Assembly: GCA_016874095.1 (NCBI GenBank)
Contig: VGVH01000002.1
Span: 1-36,430, forward strand
Direction of reading: 5' to 3'
From: Gammaproteobacteria bacterium
GTDB lineage: Bacteria; Pseudomonadota; Gammaproteobacteria; Steroidobacterales; GCA-2729495
Length of the DNA: 36,430 nt
Below the pieces are notes generated by a model. The model was not told where the DNA came from. It saw nothing but the letters and a program-made list of their open reading frames with translations, and made no database searches. Both the position numbers and the translations under genes were made by a program. Positions 7,590-15,465 of the stretch are shown here, piece after piece; positions within the stretch are counted from its first letter, which is position 1, and each line of letters begins with the position of its first letter.

Positions 7590-9227
7590 ATGGAAATCTC
7601 CCGCCACTTCGTCACGCTGAAGGGCCGCTGGGGCACACGCCAGGTCCATTACCGGCGGGCGGGTCAGGGACCCGCAGTCCTGCTGCTGCACCAGTCGCCG
7701 CAGTCCTCGGCCGAGTTCGAGGCGCCGATGCGCCGCCACGCCCGGGAGTTCACGCTGATCGCCCCGGACACGCCCGGTTACGGACAGTCCGATCCGCTCG
7801 GCCCCGACCGGGTGAGCATCGGCGAGTTCGCAGCAGCGCTCGGCGAATTCGTCGATGCCCTCGGGTTGAGGCGCTTCGGCGTCTACGGCTTTCACACCGG
7901 CGCCTGCATCGGCACCTGGCTTGCCGCTGCCCGGCCGCAACAGGTGACGGCGGTGTCCGCGCAGGGCCTGCCGCGGCTCACGGAGGAGGAGCAGCGCGAC
8001 ATAGTGGCGAATTACCTGCCGCCTTTCCTGCCCAGCTGGGACGGCAGTCACCTGGCCTGGCTGTGGAGCCGAACCCGGGGACAGCTGGTCTTCTATCCCT
8101 GGTACCGCCACAGCGCGGAGGCTGCGATCAGCATCGACATGCCCGACGCCACCGTGCTGCACGCCGGTGCGATGGAACTCATGCGCGCGGGCGATCACTA
8201 TGCGACTGCCTACCGCGCAGCATTCGAATCGGATCCGCGCACGGTGTTGCCGGGACTGCGCGCCCGACTGCTGGTCACCGCTGGCGACGCCGACCCCCTG
8301 CGCGAACATTTCGGTCGACTGGGCGACCTGCCTGCGGGCGCGCGCGTCGAAGCCGCCGCCAACTCGTCGGCCGCCTTCGACCTGGCGCTCGAACACCTGC
8401 GAATCCATCCGGGGGATGCTCCGCCGAGCGCTCCCGCCACGGCGGCCGTGGCGCAACGCTGGTGGCGGCGCATGATCACGACGCCGGCAGGCCCCGTGCA
8501 CCTGCGCCTGCGCGGGGGCAGCGGCCGCCCGCTGGTGCTGGTGCACGGCGCGGGTGAGTGTTCGGACAACCTGATGCGGCTGGGCGCCCAGTACTCCGGA
8601 CCACTCGTGCTGCCGGACCTTCCCGGGCATGGCATCTCCCCGCCGCAGGACGGCGATGCCGTCGCGGCTGGCGCCGCGGTGCTGGACCACCTGCTGGACG
8701 ACGCCGATGCGCTCGTCGCGACCGGCGCCGGCGCGGCTGTCGCGCTGTCCACCCGAAGGACCGACCGGCCGTTGACGCTGATCGACGTACCGGCGCTGGG
8801 CGAGGATCTGCGCCAGTCTTTCGCCACGGAAGGCTTCCCCGATCTCAGTCCGGTCTGGCATGGCGGACACCTGCAGGCGGCCTGGCAGCTGGTGGGGGAT
8901 TCGAAGCTGCACTTTCCATGGTTCCGCCGTGACCGTGCCCATCGCCTGGCGGGCGAGCGCGAGCTCGACCCGCGGCGTCTGCAGCTGGAAATGCTGGCGC
9001 TGTTTCAGTCGGTTGCGGGGTGGCCCGGTCTCGGCCGCACCGCTCTGGACTTCCCGTGGCTGGAACGGTTGCGGGACTGGCGGGGGCCACTGACCCTTGC
9101 TGCCCCCGAGGGCTCGGGATTACTGGAACCGACCAGGGCACTGGCCGGCGGGCATCGGTTCGTCCGGTTGCCACGGGCACCCGACCGCTGGCTGCAGGTC
9201 CTGGTCATGCCGCCCGAGGCAGATTGA
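7590..9227 (+). CDS. Tandem alpha/beta-hydrolase-fold protein lacking serine nucleophiles
   Basis: A 545-residue protein made of two alpha/beta-hydrolase units. Unit 1 (about 1-280) has the oxyanion-region LLLHQSPQS and the segment APDTPGYGQSDP. Its nucleophile elbow reads VYGFHTGA, placing His102 where the serine should be. Unit 2 (about 290-540) has VLVHGAG and LPDLPGHGIS, and its elbow VATGAGAA places Ala380 at the serine position. The GxHTGA form occurs in a known group of alpha/beta-hydrolase-like proteins, so unit 1 may use another chemistry; unit 2 looks catalytically dead by the classical rule. The start ATG at 7590 gives the natural N-terminus, and the long open frame upstream is antisense to the PQQ dehydrogenase. 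It is divergent from that operon with a 72-nt gap, so a shared regulator is possible. Confidence 0.8.
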   Translation: MEISRHFVTLKGRWGTRQVHYRRAGQGPAVLLLHQSPQSSAEFEAPMRRHAREFTLIAPDTPGYGQSDPLGPDRVSIGEFAAALGEFVDALGLRRFGVYGFHTGACIGTWLAAARPQQVTAVSAQGLPRLTEEEQRDIVANYLPPFLPSWDGSHLAWLWSRTRGQLVFYPWYRHSAEAAISIDMPDATVLHAGAMELMRAGDHYATAYRAAFESDPRTVLPGLRARLLVTAGDADPLREHFGRLGDLPAGARVEAAANSSAAFDLALEHLRIHPGDAPPSAPATAAVAQRWWRRMITTPAGPVHLRLRGGSGRPLVLVHGAGECSDNLMRLGAQYSGPLVLPDLPGHGISPPQDGDAVAAGAAVLDHLLDDADALVATGAGAAVALSTRRTDRPLTLIDVPALGEDLRQSFATEGFPDLSPVWHGGHLQAAWQLVGDSKLHFPWFRRDRAHRLAGERELDPRRLQLEMLALFQSVAGWPGLGRTALDFPWLERLRDWRGPLTLAAPEGSGLLEPTRALAGGHRFVRLPRAPDRWLQVLVMPPEAD

Positions 9228-9251
9228 CCGGTCAGGTGCCTGCCGTATACT
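9224..9251 (+). promoter_or_regulatory. Predicted sigma70 promoter for the OmpA-like barrel gene
   Basis: TTGACC at 9224-9229 and TATACT at 9246-9251 are separated by 16 nt, close to the consensus, just at the stop codon of the hydrolase gene. It would start a transcript near 9258, leaving a leader of about 175 nt before the barrel gene at 9433. I saw no obvious riboswitch in the leader. Confidence 0.6.
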
Positions 9252-9432
9252 TCAGGGCGTTAAGAACAGGCTGCCGGCACCGGATGGGGATAGCGGGACC
9301 GGCCCGATCAACGATAAACAGCCAGCCCAGCGTCAGCACGGTTCCGCCGCTCCGCGGACCGCCTGCCGCACTGACACAGTCGGGTCCCCACAGGGGCAGG
9401 CGCGGAAAGCACACGCCAGGAGTCAGACGCAA

Positions 9433-10140
9433 ATGAAACGTACCGCCACGCTTGGATTGCTCGCCTTGACGGCCATCGGTGCTCAAGCCGCCCAGGATCC
9501 ACCGGGCTGGCGCGTCGGTGCCGCCGCCGCGTTCACCGATTTCGATTACTCGCAGGGCGACGTCGACGGCATTGACGACAGCGCAGTCGGCGCCAAGGTC
9601 TTCGCCCAGTACCAGTTCAACAGCTGGCTGGGCATCGAAGGCGCGTTCCACAACACCGCCGACTTCAAGGAAACGCTGCCGAACGAGCTGGCTCCCGATC
9701 TGCCGGCCGGCGATTACAAGCTGGGCTTCGACGGCTTCAGCGCCAGTGCCGTGTTTTTCCTTCCGGAAATTTCGGAAGACATCGGCTTTTTCCTCAAAGG
9801 CGGCTTCTTCGATTTCGACGCGCAGCTCAACTACGTCGATAATTTCAGCAACAGCGGCGCGTCGACCAATTCGTATGACGGACTGATGCTGGGTGGTGGC
9901 GCAGTCATCGACATCGACGAGCGCTTCTCGATCCGGGCCGAACTCGAGTGGTTCGACATCGACTTCGGCGATCTGTATGCCGCGAACATCGGCCTGCACT
10001 ACGCCTTCGGCGGCGGCGGTTCCGCCCCGGCGGCGGCAGCGCCGCCACCGGCACCCGCCGCCGAAGCGGAACCTGAGCCCGCACCCGCCCCGCCTGCCGA
10101 TAGCGACGGTGAAGGCGTGACTGGCGACGCTGACCAGTGA
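9433..10140 (+). CDS. Outer-membrane beta-barrel protein, OmpA-like but without the OmpA C-terminal domain
   Basis: A 235-residue exported protein: signal peptide at residues 1-20 (LGLLALTAIGAQAAQ), then an eight-strand-type barrel of alternating aromatic and polar residues (AKVFAQYQFNSWLGIEGAF, FSIRAELEWFDIDFGDLY). A Pro/Ala-rich linker follows and the protein ends in ADSDGEGVTGDADQ. That last piece is the start of the thrombospondin-type-3-like repeat that normally links an OmpA barrel to its peptidoglycan-binding domain. The stop TGA (10138-10140) sits exactly where a Cys codon is expected (DQ-C-P). In-frame codons after the stop still read PDSPVGVRVDAKG, a recognisable repeat remnant, before the gene runs into a terminator. 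The barrel itself looks intact, so I keep it as a gene that has lost its C-terminal domain. Confidence 0.8.
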   Translation: MKRTATLGLLALTAIGAQAAQDPPGWRVGAAAAFTDFDYSQGDVDGIDDSAVGAKVFAQYQFNSWLGIEGAFHNTADFKETLPNELAPDLPAGDYKLGFDGFSASAVFFLPEISEDIGFFLKGGFFDFDAQLNYVDNFSNSGASTNSYDGLMLGGGAVIDIDERFSIRAELEWFDIDFGDLYAANIGLHYAFGGGGSAPAAAAPPPAPAAEAEPEPAPAPPADSDGEGVTGDADQ

Positions 10141-10212
10141 CCGGACTCGCCGGTCGGGGTCAGGGTCGACGCGAAGGGCGCGCCGCCAACTGACCGTTGT
10201 TCCGGTTCGATG

Positions 10213-10243
10213 AAAACGGCGGGCTCAGCCCGCCGTTTTTTTT
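10213..10243. terminator. Bidirectional intrinsic terminator between convergent genes
   Basis: A perfect 12-bp stem (AAAACGGCGGGC, 10213-10224, with GCCCGCCGTTTT, 10228-10239) with a 3-nt TCA loop, followed by a T run to 10243. The A run on the left arm makes it work in both directions. The loop is the reverse complement of the GST stop codon TGA, so the GST gene ends inside the hairpin. Confidence 0.9.
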
Positions 10244-10884
10244 CGTGCCCGCGCCGCGGCGATCGTTGCCTGCTCTTCCTCGATCATGCGCGCCCAGGCC
10301 GGACGCGCCACCAGCGCATCATGGAATCGCGACAGCCCCGGCCAGCGCGCCGCATCGATCACGCCGTCGCCCTGGCGGTAGGTGACGAGCTGGGCACCGA
10401 CGGCAATATCGGCAATCGTGAGCGGCGCGGCGACCGCCGGCACGCGACCGGCAATCTCGCGCTCGAGATAATCGAATGCGGCGTCGCGCAGGCGCCCGGC
10501 GCGCGCGAGAGCGGCGGCATCGCCGGCGACACCCTGGAAGACCGGCTTCACGAAGTTCTCCGCGAACCAGGGCAGGATCGCCTCGCGCAGGCTCGTGTCG
10601 GCGAACTCCTCGATCCACAGCGCCCTGGCGAGCGCTGCGGCATCAGCCGGCCAGAGCGGCCGCTCAGGCCAGCGCCGCTCGAGATAGGCGACGATGACGG
10701 AGGAATCCGGCACGACGAGGTTGCCATCCCGCAGGACCGGGATCTTGCCGAGCGGATTCAGCGCGCGGATGGCGGGAGAGCCCATCGGCGCAACCTCGAG
10801 CTGGTAGTCGAGACCCTTCTCGACCAGGGCGAGTCGCACCTTGCGGGTAAACGTGGACAGGTTGATGCCGTAGACGGTGATCAT
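10225..10884 (-). CDS. Glutathione S-transferase
   Basis: A 219-residue GST. The N-terminal thioredoxin-fold domain (about 1-78) carries MITVYGINLSTFTRKVRLAL, with the Ser/Thr near residue 9-11 typical of glutathione activation. It also has the cis-proline segment GKIPVLRDG and the glutathione-binding DSSVIVAYLE. The C-terminal helical domain contains PLTIADIAVGAQL, the conserved N-capping and hydrophobic-staple region. GSTs conjugate or isomerise electrophilic compounds in the cytoplasm. The start was placed at 10884 because MITVYG is the family start; the longer frame overlaps the divergent PQQ dehydrogenase start. Only about 50 nt separate the two start codons, so one regulatory region may serve both genes. 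Confidence 0.9.
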   Translation of the reverse strand: MITVYGINLSTFTRKVRLALVEKGLDYQLEVAPMGSPAIRALNPLGKIPVLRDGNLVVPDSSVIVAYLERRWPERPLWPADAAALARALWIEEFADTSLREAILPWFAENFVKPVFQGVAGDAAALARAGRLRDAAFDYLEREIAGRVPAVAAPLTIADIAVGAQLVTYRQGDGVIDAARWPGLSRFHDALVARPAWARMIEEEQATIAAARARKKTAG

Positions 10885-10936
10885 CGCGATGCCCCCGTGG
10901 CAATCGGACCGGATGCAGCCTAGTGTAAGCGCAAGC

Positions 10937-12934
10937 ATGCGACACATGGCCGTTGCGACCCTGATCGTCCTGACCCTTGCCGCGGCAGCGGCAAGCGGCA
11001 CCGACAGTGCATGGCTCCATTACGGCGGCGACGCGGGCGGGACGCATTACACCGGACTCGATGACATCAACCGGAGCAACGTCGGCGAGCTGGAGCTTGC
11101 CTGGTCCTACAGGAGCGGCGAACTCGCTCGCCACCCGCAACGGAGCGCCTTCGCGAGCTTCCATGCCACGCCGTTGCTGCTGCCGGCAGCAGCCGGGCAG
11201 TCGCTGGTGTTCTGTACGCCGTTCAACCGCATCGTTGCGCTCGACCCGACCAGCGGTCGCAAGCGCTGGGCTTACGATGCAAAGCCCGAGCTCGGCCCGC
11301 CCGGGTCGCGCTACAACTGCCGCGGTGTCGCCTACTGGGAAGACAAGGACGCAGCCGGTCCGGCCGCCTGCCAGCACCGCCTGTACATGGCCACGGGCGA
11401 CCTGCGCCTGGTTGCCATCGATGCGCAGGACGGCAAGCCCTGCGCGGGCTTTGGCAGCGGCGGCATCGTCGATATCGGCCCCACGATCCGCGCGGAAGCG
11501 GAAATCAAGTCGCGCCTGATCGGGCGGCCGGCGGATCTGCGGCCAGGCGACGTCCAGTTCTCCTCGCCGCCGGCCATCGTCGCCGGCACGGTGATCGTCG
11601 GCTCGAGCAACAACACCAAATTCCGCCGCAACGACGGACCCGACGGCACGGTGCGCGCCTACGACGCGCGCAGCGGCGCGCCGCGCTGGAGTTTCGACCC
11701 GGTGCCGCGCCACTCGACCGCGCCCGAGACGGCCGACTGGACGACCGAGGCGCTGGCTGCAACCGGCGCCGCCAACGTCTGGAGCATGATGTCCACCGAC
11801 GAAGCCCGCGGGCTCGTATTCCTGCCGACCGCGAGCGCCGCACCGGATTTCTTCGGCGGCACGCGGCCCGGCAACAACCGCTACGCCAACTCCGTGGTCG
11901 CGCTCCGGGCCGCGACCGGAGAAATCGCCTGGCACTACCAGCTCGTGCACCACGACGTCTGGGATCTCGATCTGCCGGCGCAGCCGATCCTCGTGACGCT
12001 GCCGCACGCGGGCCGCGCAACGCCAGCAGTGGTCCAGCTCACCAAGATGGGCCTGGTGTTCATGTTCAACCGCGACACCGGCGAGCCGCTTTTCCCGATC
12101 GAGGAGCGTGCCGTGCCGCAGGACGCGGTGCCGGGCGAATCGCTGTCCCCGACGCAGCCCTTCCCGGTGGCGCCGCCGCCGCTGGTTCCGCAGGGACTGC
12201 AACCCGACGACGCCTTCGGCTTCACCTTCTTCGACCGCGGCTGGTGCCGCGAGCGCATCGGCGCGAGCGTGCACGGTGGCTACTACAACGCGCCCTCGAC
12301 GAAGGGAACCGTGGTGTTCCCCGGTATGGCCGTCAACAACTGGGGAGGCGGCGCCTTCGATCCGGAACGGAACCTGTTGATCGTCCCGGTGAACCGCGCC
12401 CCGGCCTTCGTCCAGCTCACGCCGGTCGAGGAAGTCGACCCGAAGCTGTTGACCGACCCGATGGCCGGCCTGATGGGCAAGCCGGGCCACCTGGCCGGCA
12501 CCGCCTACGTGCAGACCTTCAAGCCCCTGCTGTCACCCCTTTTCTCGCCCTGCAATCCGCCGCCCTGGGGCGAGCTGGTCGCCGTCGATCTTGCCGCCGG
12601 CACGATTGCCTGGCGCACGACGCTCGGCGTGCTCGACAAGCTGATGCCTGTGCCGATCCCCCTGCAGTGGGGCACGCCGACCGCCGGCGGCCCGCTTGCC
12701 ACCGGGGGCGGCCTCGTCTTCATCGGCGCGACGATGGACGAACGCTTCCGCGCCTTCGACATCGAAACGGGCCGGCAACTGTGGGAAACCCGCACGCCCA
12801 CAGCGGCCATGGCGACGCCGATGACCTATCGCGTCGGCGGCCGGCAGTTCGTCGTCGTGGCCGCGGGCGGCCACATGTGGCAGTACGGCTTCAAGATCGG
12901 CGACTGGCTGATGGCGTACGCGTTACGCCGGTAG
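10937..12934 (+). CDS. PQQ-dependent dehydrogenase, second paralogue (exported)
   Basis: A 665-residue quinoprotein parallel to the one at 5544-7517: signal peptide (MAVATLIVLTLAAAAASG), first propeller motif DINRSNVGELELAWSYRSG, and HHDVWD at residues 338-343, which holds the expected catalytic Asp. Family stretches FNRDTGEPLFPIEER and NNWGGGAFDPERN follow. No haem c domain and no membrane anchor are present. I chose ATG 10937, which yields a clean signal peptide; a start at 10877 would overlap the divergent GST gene. The two PQQ enzymes are clearly homologous but diverged, so they probably act on different alcohols or sugars in the periplasm. No PQQ biosynthesis genes are in the window. Confidence 0.88.
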   Translation: MRHMAVATLIVLTLAAAAASGTDSAWLHYGGDAGGTHYTGLDDINRSNVGELELAWSYRSGELARHPQRSAFASFHATPLLLPAAAGQSLVFCTPFNRIVALDPTSGRKRWAYDAKPELGPPGSRYNCRGVAYWEDKDAAGPAACQHRLYMATGDLRLVAIDAQDGKPCAGFGSGGIVDIGPTIRAEAEIKSRLIGRPADLRPGDVQFSSPPAIVAGTVIVGSSNNTKFRRNDGPDGTVRAYDARSGAPRWSFDPVPRHSTAPETADWTTEALAATGAANVWSMMSTDEARGLVFLPTASAAPDFFGGTRPGNNRYANSVVALRAATGEIAWHYQLVHHDVWDLDLPAQPILVTLPHAGRATPAVVQLTKMGLVFMFNRDTGEPLFPIEERAVPQDAVPGESLSPTQPFPVAPPPLVPQGLQPDDAFGFTFFDRGWCRERIGASVHGGYYNAPSTKGTVVFPGMAVNNWGGGAFDPERNLLIVPVNRAPAFVQLTPVEEVDPKLLTDPMAGLMGKPGHLAGTAYVQTFKPLLSPLFSPCNPPPWGELVAVDLAAGTIAWRTTLGVLDKLMPVPIPLQWGTPTAGGPLATGGGLVFIGATMDERFRAFDIETGRQLWETRTPTAAMATPMTYRVGGRQFVVVAAGGHMWQYGFKIGDWLMAYALRR

Positions 12935-12936
12935 CG

Positions 12937-14451
12937 CTACTCGATCTCGATTTCCTCGGCGTCGAAGTCGTTGCCGAAGACGCGCAGCTCGTCGGCCTTG
13001 GCCTTGATAATAGAGCCCACGCCGATCGAGCTGAAGAAGGTCGCGCTGCTGATCTCATCGTCGTTGACATCGAAGAACGCGACATCGATGGCGTCGGTCG
13101 CTATCGCGACGCCGAGCACCAGCACCACCGGCCCAGCGAACGACTGCACCGGACCCTGCAGGATCGTGTCGTCTTCATCGTCGTCGCGCTCGAGCCGCGT
13201 CGCAATGACGTCGTTCGGGTCGCCCGTCGCCGTGTTGGGTGCGCCGCGAATCTCGACGAAATCGCCCACGACCACGTGGGAGAAGTTGAACCCCGGCTGC
13301 GGCGAGCTGCGATCGTCCTCGAGCTGGGTGGCGGCGTTCACGCTGATGGTGATTGCGTCCATGCCCTCGATGGTGAGCGTGGTCGAGGTACGGGCCGCGA
13401 CATTGCCCTCGATCTCGACATCCGCCGACCCTTCCTGCACGCGGAACTTCACCTCGTCCGCGACCAGGATGCCCTGCGCGTTGAACTCGCCCTCGACCTC
13501 GACCTTGACGTTCAGGCCGAGGTTGCCGGCCGTGCCGCCCTCGTACTGCGTGCCGGCCACAGTCGTGACGCGCACTCCGTTGACGTCGAAATCGGTCGCG
13601 GAGACGAAGCGCGTGACGAGGCCCTCCACTTCGCCGGAGTCGCCGTCGTCGCCGGGCAGGTTGTCCTCGAGCTCGACCCGGGTGGCGACCAGCGTGCCGC
13701 CGGAAAGACTGCCCTCGACTTCGACGAGATTGCCGTTGGCGAGCGCCGAGCTGAAGTCCTCCAGCGTGGCGTTGCTGTAGTCGACGTTGAGCGTGCCGAT
13801 CAGGAAGGTCTCGGCCACGGTGTTGAGCGCCGACACCACGCCGCGCACCTCTGCGCCGCTCGCACCGCCGCGGTCGTCGATACGGGTCGCCTGGATGACA
13901 CCCGCCGAAGTCGGGAAGCCGCTGATCTCCAGGTTGTCGCCGACCAGGAGATCCGCCAGCGTGCGCCGGCCGTCCGGCGTGCCACCGGGGCCGCTGCGAT
14001 CAGGCAGGCTGTCGTCGAACACCGTCGACGACGACACGCTCACGGTCTGGCCCAGCACGACGAAGCTGTCGCCTGCCAGGTTGATCGACGTCACGTTGCC
14101 CTCGAGCACGCTGTCGTACTCGATCGACGTCGCGGTGCCGCTCGTGCCGGAGTTATCGAGCTCGCCGGTGATGAGCACCACCTGTCCGACTGCAAGTCCG
14201 GACTCCGTGCCGGGCGCGTCGTCGATGGTGATGTCGGTGGTGCCCGACACCTCCCACTCGACGCCGTTGACGATGACGCTGCCGAAGCCGGTGATGGTGC
14301 CCGACGAGTGGGCACCGAGCCGGTCGATGCCGCCCACGCTGCCGCCACCGCCACATGCCGCAACGAGCGCGGCAGTGAGGCCAGCCAGCGTGATTCCAAG
14401 TAACCGGTCGAGTCGATCATCGTCATTTCCCCGTCTGCTTGTCCGTTTCAC
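12937..14451 (-). CDS. DUF5666 domain lipoprotein
   Basis: A 504-residue predicted lipoprotein. The signal region LLGITLAGLTAALVAAC ends in a lipobox with Cys33, followed by a Gly-rich spacer. The mature part is built of repeated OB-like modules of about 60-70 residues, the first being GTITGFGSVIVNGVEWEVSG, the hallmark of DUF5666. Further modules repeat the pattern of a GxV...V(E)GxL turn followed by LVATRVELEDN-type strands. The start is a GTG at 14451, giving a 29-nt overlap with the upstream DUF6502 gene and implying translational coupling; no other start gives the signal peptide. The protein is very acidic. Its role is unknown; surface or periplasmic localisation is well supported. It stops 2 nt from the convergent PQQ dehydrogenase stop. 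Confidence 0.82.
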   Translation of the reverse strand: MKRTSRRGNDDDRLDRLLGITLAGLTAALVAACGGGGSVGGIDRLGAHSSGTITGFGSVIVNGVEWEVSGTTDITIDDAPGTESGLAVGQVVLITGELDNSGTSGTATSIEYDSVLEGNVTSINLAGDSFVVLGQTVSVSSSTVFDDSLPDRSGPGGTPDGRRTLADLLVGDNLEISGFPTSAGVIQATRIDDRGGASGAEVRGVVSALNTVAETFLIGTLNVDYSNATLEDFSSALANGNLVEVEGSLSGGTLVATRVELEDNLPGDDGDSGEVEGLVTRFVSATDFDVNGVRVTTVAGTQYEGGTAGNLGLNVKVEVEGEFNAQGILVADEVKFRVQEGSADVEIEGNVAARTSTTLTIEGMDAITISVNAATQLEDDRSSPQPGFNFSHVVVGDFVEIRGAPNTATGDPNDVIATRLERDDDEDDTILQGPVQSFAGPVVLVLGVAIATDAIDVAFFDVNDDEISSATFFSSIGVGSIIKAKADELRVFGNDFDAEEIEIE

Positions 14452-15262
14452 CCTTGATCATGAAGAGGCCAACGCCGAGCCGCGTGATCTTGCGGGTCTC
14501 GGCCGGTGGCGTCGCTTCCGCTGCGCGATGCGCCGTGAGCCAGGCATCGACGCGCTCCAGGAACTGCTGGCCTTCCTTCTCGAGGAAGGCCTGGAACTCG
14601 GGTACCGCGCGCACCTCGATGCGATCGTCCGTCGCGCGACCCAGAAACCAGCTGCCGTCGCCGCTCCGTCGGCCCAGGTTGTGGTTGATGTTGGCGCCGA
14701 GGTCGGCGAACACGCTGCCGGCATTGAGGATCCACTGCGCGTCGAGCTGCGAGGGCTGGTAGTAGCGTCGCGTCACGCGCAGCGCCCCGCCGGCACCCAC
14801 GTCGGTGACCGCCCCCACCCGGCGGAGTTCCTTGAGCATCGTGCTCGGCGGCACGTCCGGCGCGTAGCGGCGTGCCAGTTCCTCGAAGCTCGGCCCCGAT
14901 CCGCTGATCGTCAGGTCGTGCGGTATGCCATCCATGCCGATGAATTGCGGGTCCTGGTGCCAGCCGGACAGCACTCGCGTGGCGTCCGTCGTCTGGTTCG
15001 GCAGTGGCGGGCCCTCCTCGTCCATCGCCTGGCGGATTTTCCCGACCTCGCGCCGGCCGATCCCGGTGAGGATCGCCACGCGCGAGACATTGGTCTGCCG
15101 CCCGCGGATGCCGTACTCGCGGCTGGCCACCTGCACGAACACCGTGCGCGCCAGTTCTGCGAATTCCTTCCAGGTCATGCCACATTTGAGAAGCAGGCTA
15201 GCCAGCGGCTGGAGGAGCTGCCGGGTGCCCTGAGCGAGGGCGACCCGATCCGGTTTATCCAT
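14423..15262 (-). CDS. DUF6502 family protein, probable DNA-binding regulator
   Basis: A 279-residue cytoplasmic protein of the DUF6502 type. The N-terminal half contains MTWKEFAELARTVFVQVA and a segment reading TNVSRVAILTGIGRREVGKI, which looks like a helix-turn-helix (turn at TGIGRREV). The centre has FEELARRYAPDVPPSTMLKE. I chose ATG 15262 (MDKPDRV) over 15283 because the promoter's -10 box lies at 15270-15275, between the two, so a transcript would begin almost at 15262. It is followed by the DUF5666 lipoprotein gene, overlapping by 29 nt. To my knowledge the two families occur together elsewhere. Regulation of its partner or itself is inference from the helix-turn-helix and the repeats around the promoter. 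Confidence 0.8.
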   Translation of the reverse strand: MDKPDRVALAQGTRQLLQPLASLLLKCGMTWKEFAELARTVFVQVASREYGIRGRQTNVSRVAILTGIGRREVGKIRQAMDEEGPPLPNQTTDATRVLSGWHQDPQFIGMDGIPHDLTISGSGPSFEELARRYAPDVPPSTMLKELRRVGAVTDVGAGGALRVTRRYYQPSQLDAQWILNAGSVFADLGANINHNLGRRSGDGSWFLGRATDDRIEVRAVPEFQAFLEKEGQQFLERVDAWLTAHRAAEATPPAETRKITRLGVGLFMIKGETDKQTGK

Positions 15263-15320
15263 ATTTGAGACTATATTGCTCATATATGGTCTTTGTCAAG
15301 ACAGTTGAGACAAAATGTCT
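15263..15320 (-). promoter_or_regulatory. Strong sigma70 promoter with repeats, leaderless start of the DUF6502 gene
   Basis: Read on the minus strand, TTGACA (15294-15299) and TATAGT (15270-15275) are 18 nt apart. The expected transcript start falls 1-2 nt before the ATG at 15262, leaving practically no leader. On the plus strand TTGAGAC occurs at 15265-15271 and again at 15305-15311, and a 5-3-5 inverted repeat AGACA-AAA-TGTCT spans 15308-15320. These are candidate operator sites flanking the promoter. Confidence 0.6.
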
Positions 15321-15370
15321 GACGAATTGAGGCACCGGGGGAGAATTCTTCTCCGCATCGGGGGGGTTAA

Positions 15371-15465
15371 GGCAGGGCGGCTGAACGCCGTAGCGGGGGT
15401 ATCCCGACCGAGTAAGACTTCCCCGAGGGAGGGTTACCTCCGGTACGGCGTTCAGCCGCCCTGCC
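15371..15465 (-). repeat. Hairpin element 1: 35-nt arms, 25-nt conserved loop
   Basis: Arms 15371-15405 and 15431-15465 pair with 22 perfect outer base pairs (15371-15392 with 15444-15465) and an inner part with two mismatches and one G-U. The 25-nt loop (15406-15430), read on the minus strand, has core GGGGAAGTCTTACTC. The outer arm nearest the glycosyltransferase contains that gene's stop codon and last codons. No T run follows, so it is not an ordinary terminator. It shares its architecture and loop with the element at 18300-18394, although the stems are unrelated. Confidence 0.85.

Noticed and set aside
7518-8942. Very long minus-strand open frame extending the PQQ dehydrogenase upstream to 8942
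   Set aside because: It is antisense to the hydrolase gene, rich in Arg/Gly/Ala as expected from GC-rich shadow frames, and the signal peptide at 7517 marks the real start.
10138-10140. TGA at a conserved Cys position read as selenocysteine
   Set aside because: No bacterial SECIS-like hairpin was recognised right after it, no OmpA domain follows, no selenium genes are in the window, and the second gene has an additional frameshift. Truncation is simpler.
12244-14403. 719-codon plus-strand frame across the end of the second PQQ dehydrogenase and the DUF5666 gene
   Set aside because: It overlaps two well-supported genes in other frames and its translation is low-complexity Arg/Ala/Asp typical of shadows.
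15371-15465. Hairpin 1 as a simple rho-independent terminator
   Set aside because: There is no T run after the stem on either strand, the loop is 25 nt long, and the loop, not the stem, is shared with the second element.
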